A DNA stretch of 64,000 nucleotides from positions 2,914,001-2,978,000 of the forward strand of contig NZ_AP027731.1 in NCBI RefSeq assembly GCF_030296595.1, given 5' to 3'. This document shows, in pieces, positions 58,056 through 64,000 of the stretch (positions are counted from its first letter, which is position 1; each line of letters starts with the position of its first letter). The DNA is from Naasia aerilata. Its GTDB lineage: Bacteria > Actinomycetota > Actinomycetes > Actinomycetales > Microbacteriaceae. A program made the position numbers and the translations under genes. The notes beneath the pieces were generated by a model. That model made no database searches, was not told where the DNA came from, and saw only the letters and a list, made by a program, of their open reading frames with translations.

Positions 58056-59452
58056 CTAGGCGGGGAACGCCTTGCCGGGGTTCAGGATGCCGCGCGGGTC
58101 GAGCGCGGCCTTGATCGCCCGGTGCAGGTCGAGCACGCGCGGGCCGAGCTCCTCGCCCGCGCCCGGCAGCTTGAGCAGCCCCACCCCGTGCTCCCCCGTG
58201 ACCGTGCCGCCGAGGGCCAGGCAGTCGGCCACGATCCGGTCGAAGGCGGTCTTGGCTCGCGCCTTGGCGGGCTCGTCGCCCTCCGGCGCGATGATGAGCG
58301 GGTGCAGGTTGCCGTCACCGGCATGGGCGATGTTCGCGATCGTCACGTCGTTGTCGGCGGCCGCACGCTGGATCCGCGCAAGCATCTCAGGCACCGCCCC
58401 GCGCGGCACGCAGATGTCCTCGGTGAGCACCGGTCCCAGCCGCTCGAGTGCGGGATAGGCGAGCCGTCGCGCTCGGAAGAGCCGCTCGACCTCGCCGGCG
58501 TCGATCGCCCGCTCCACGGTCACCGCGCCCGCCTCGCTCATGAGGGCGGCGATCCGCTGGGCCGACTCCTCACCCACTCCCCGGGCTCGTCGACCTTCGC
58601 GAGGAGCATCGTGTCCACCTCATGCGGCAGACCCAGGTGCTGCCAGTCGTCGACGGCGCGCAGGCACATCCGGTCCACCAGCTCGAGCGCGGACGGGAGG
58701 ATGCCGGCGGCCGTGATCGCCGCGACCGCGACGCCCGCGTCCTCGAGTGAGGCGAAGGATCCGACGACGGCGCGCTCCTCGCGCCCGCCCAGCGGCAGGA
58801 GCCGCAGGGTGAGCTCGACGATGATCCCCAGCGTTCCCTCTGAGCCGACCAGGAGACCGGTGAGGTCGTAGCCCACGACGCCCTTGGCGGTGGTCCGGCC
58901 GAGCGACACGAGACTGCCGTCCGCGAGCACCACCTTGAGGCCGAGAACGTAGTCGCGCGTCACCCCGTACTTGACGCAGCAGATGCCGCCCGCGTTGGTA
59001 GCGGCGTTGCCGCCGATCGTCGAGATGGCCGAGCTGGCGGGATCAGGCGGATACCAGAGGCCGTGTTCCGCGACCGTGGCCCGCAGCACGTCACCGATCA
59101 CACCGGGCTGGGCGACCACGTAGCGCTCGGTCTCGTTGATCTCGAGCACGGCGGTCATCCGCTCCAGCGAGACGACGATGCTGTTCTCGACGGCGTTCGC
59201 TCCGCCGGAGAGGCCGGTGCCGGATCCGCGCGGGACGACGCGGAGGCCGGTGTCCCCGGCGATCCGCACGACGGCGGCCACCTCTTCGGCCGTCTCGGCC
59301 AGCACCACCGCGACCGGCGCGGTGTACGGCGCCCACTCGGCGTCGTCGTGGCTGTAGGCCTCGAGCGCGGGCGCGTCGGTGAGCAGCCGCTCGGGCGGGA
59401 CCACCTCCGCGAGCAGCGCGAGGGCGGACGGAGCGGCGGTGTGCGGAACCAT
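58056..59452 (-). CDS. FAD-binding oxidase, glycolate oxidase GlcD-like (frame break)
   Basis: About 465 residues after repair at about 58588 (minus strand CCCGGGGAGTGG, one G). The FAD domain shows VVPRGSGTGLSGGANA, STIGGNAATNAGG and LLVGSEGTLGIIVELTL; the C-terminal cap has IANIAHAGDGNLHPLI and GTVTGEHGVGLLKL. It oxidises a 2-hydroxy acid such as glycolate or D-lactate. The ATG is 3 nt after the rnhA stop, so the two genes are co-transcribed. Confidence 0.92.
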
Positions 59453-59455
59453 CGG

Positions 59456-60130
59456 CTAGATCAGTCCGCGCAAGAGCTCTTCGGGGCTGCGACCCTCACG
59501 GCGGGCGCGCTGCAGCAGCCGCCTGTGCTCCTCGGTCGTCAGCTGCAGGCTCAGCTCGTGGAGCTCGGGCTCGTCGAGCTCGAACAGCGATGCCGGCTCG
59601 GCGGGCTCCGCCTCGGCGGCCACTGCGCTCCCGGCCGGCACGGTGACCCTGACCGGGGATGAGGAGGCTGAGCCGAATCCGGGGCCCGTCGGCACCTCCA
59701 GCCCGCGCTGATAGGCCTCCGCAGCGCCACGGGCGCGGACATCGGCCGCCTCGTTGAGCACGTGGCCGACGTGTCCCTTGACCCATTCGAACCGGTAGGT
59801 CCTGCCCGCGATCGCCTCGTCCAGCTCCTGCAGCAGGTCGAGGTTCATGACCGGCTTGCCGTCGCCCTTGCGCCAGCCCTTCCGCTTCCACCCGGGCATC
59901 CACTTCGTCACCGAGTTGATGACGTACTGGCTGTCGCAGAGGACGAGCAGGTCCTCCCCGGTGTGCTCGGTGGCGCGGAACAGCTCGAGGACGGCCTTGA
60001 GCTCGCCCATGTTGTTGGTGCCGTGCTTCCAGCCGCCGGCGGCCCAGCGATCGTCGTCGATGTACCACGCCCAGCCGGCGGGCCCCGGATTGCCGAGGGC
60101 GGATCCGTCGGCGGCAGCGGTGATCGTCAC
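59456..60130 (-). CDS. rnhA: Ribonuclease HI with C-terminal extension
   Basis: 224 residues. The RNase H domain is in the first 145: AAADGSALGNPGPAGWAW, NNMGELKAVLELF, LVLCDSQYVINSVTKW and VKGHVGHVLNEAADVRA supply the DEDD and His residues. The remaining 80 residues are an extra region ending in a short helical domain (LTTEEHRRLLQRARREGRSP). It cleaves RNA in RNA-DNA hybrids. GTG 60130 has TACGAT 6 nt upstream (leaderless). Confidence 0.93.
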   Translation of the reverse strand: MTITAAADGSALGNPGPAGWAWYIDDDRWAAGGWKHGTNNMGELKAVLELFRATEHTGEDLLVLCDSQYVINSVTKWMPGWKRKGWRKGDGKPVMNLDLLQELDEAIAGRTYRFEWVKGHVGHVLNEAADVRARGAAEAYQRGLEVPTGPGFGSASSSPVRVTVPAGSAVAAEAEPAEPASLFELDEPELHELSLQLTTEEHRRLLQRARREGRSPEELLRGLI

Positions 60131-60246
60131 CGATCCATCGTAGGGAGAACTCCGCTCTCCCCGAGCCGGGCTGCTGGCGCGGCGGCTGGTGGCATCCCGC
60201 GAGACCCCGGGTGGACGGGAGTGACCGACACCGGCACGCTGGGCCC

Positions 60247-63859
<3,613 letters not shown>

Positions 63860-63925
63860 CGCGCCCATCCTGGCGGATCGGCTCCGGGAGAGGGAGGCCC
63901 TCCCGCCTGCCGGAAGGGCATCGGG

Positions 63926-64000
63926 TCAGCGGCGCTTGCCCTCGCGGAGCATCTCGATCGCGGACAGGATGCGCGAGTCCCGGGTCTCCTGCTTCTTGGC
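63926..64000 (-). CDS. C-terminal end of a YdeI/OmdA-like protein (partial)
   Basis: The last 24 codons of a gene running off the right edge: KKQETRDSRILSAIEMLREG and then KRR and a stop. This ending resembles YdeI/OmpD-associated (OmdA) family proteins. Too little is present to be sure. Confidence 0.45.
   Translation of the reverse strand, partial: AKKQETRDSRILSAIEMLREGKRR

Overview
This is high-GC actinobacterial DNA, most likely from a Microbacteriaceae (Leifsonia-like) genome. The evidence is the codon use, RbpA, the PafB/PafC-TatA-TatC-HelY gene order, an ECF41 sigma factor, and many leaderless starts preceded by a TAnnnT -10 box. No transposase, integrase, phage gene, plasmid gene, rRNA or CRISPR array was seen. 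The window reads as chromosomal core with a more variable last 13 kb.

Layout. 0.1-6.7 kb: an operon for import and breakdown of isomalto-oligosaccharides (lipoprotein binding protein, two permeases, GH66 and GH13 glycosidases; no ATPase). 6.7-16.4 kb: single genes for a P-loop kinase, a CDF metal exporter, a PEP-mutase-like enzyme, a CPA1 antiporter, a GCS2/ATP-grasp fusion, a VOC protein and a PAP2/diacylglycerol-kinase fusion. 16.5-22 kb: a six-gene overlapping minus-strand operon with a molybdopterin oxidoreductase, a helical protein, an HPP membrane protein, mobA, a DUF6457-like protein and moeA. 22-31.7 kb: small stress genes, tRNA-Leu(GAG), an M20 peptidase, a TetR regulator divergent from a MacB-type ABC exporter, a CBS protein, uppP, pirin, GNAT and PAC2. 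31.9-43.3 kb: HAD phosphatase, trmI, FKBP, pafB, pafC, tatA, tatC, helY, lnt and rbpA. This is the neighbourhood that holds the Pup-proteasome genes in mycobacteria, but those genes are absent. 43.4-51.3 kb: GDPD/SPFH/NfeD operon, SDR-Nudix pair, a dehydrogenase, PAP2, a second CPA1 antiporter. 51.3-64 kb: an epimerase-ECF41 sigma operon with a recognisable ECF41 promoter, two RibD/DHFR-like proteins, several hydrolases, a FusB-like EF-G-binding protein with an unusual leader, rnhA-glcD-like, argG and a partial YdeI/OmdA-like gene at the edge.

Sequence quality matters for every reader. About 33 frame breaks interrupt roughly 27 genes, including argG, trmI and helY. Nearly all sit in runs of G or C, mostly GGGGAG or CTCCCC, and nearly all are repaired by adding one base. 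They look like homopolymer under-calls rather than pseudogenes, so broken genes are given here as single features spanning the break.

The most interesting biology is: widespread leaderless transcription with -10 boxes set 5-8 nt before the start codon; an ECF41 operon with its own promoter motif; a short leader ORF plus hairpins upstream of a FusB-like gene; REP-like and 19-bp GC-rich repeats lying at gene ends; nested hairpins between convergent genes; and the proteasome-less relic of the Pup locus.
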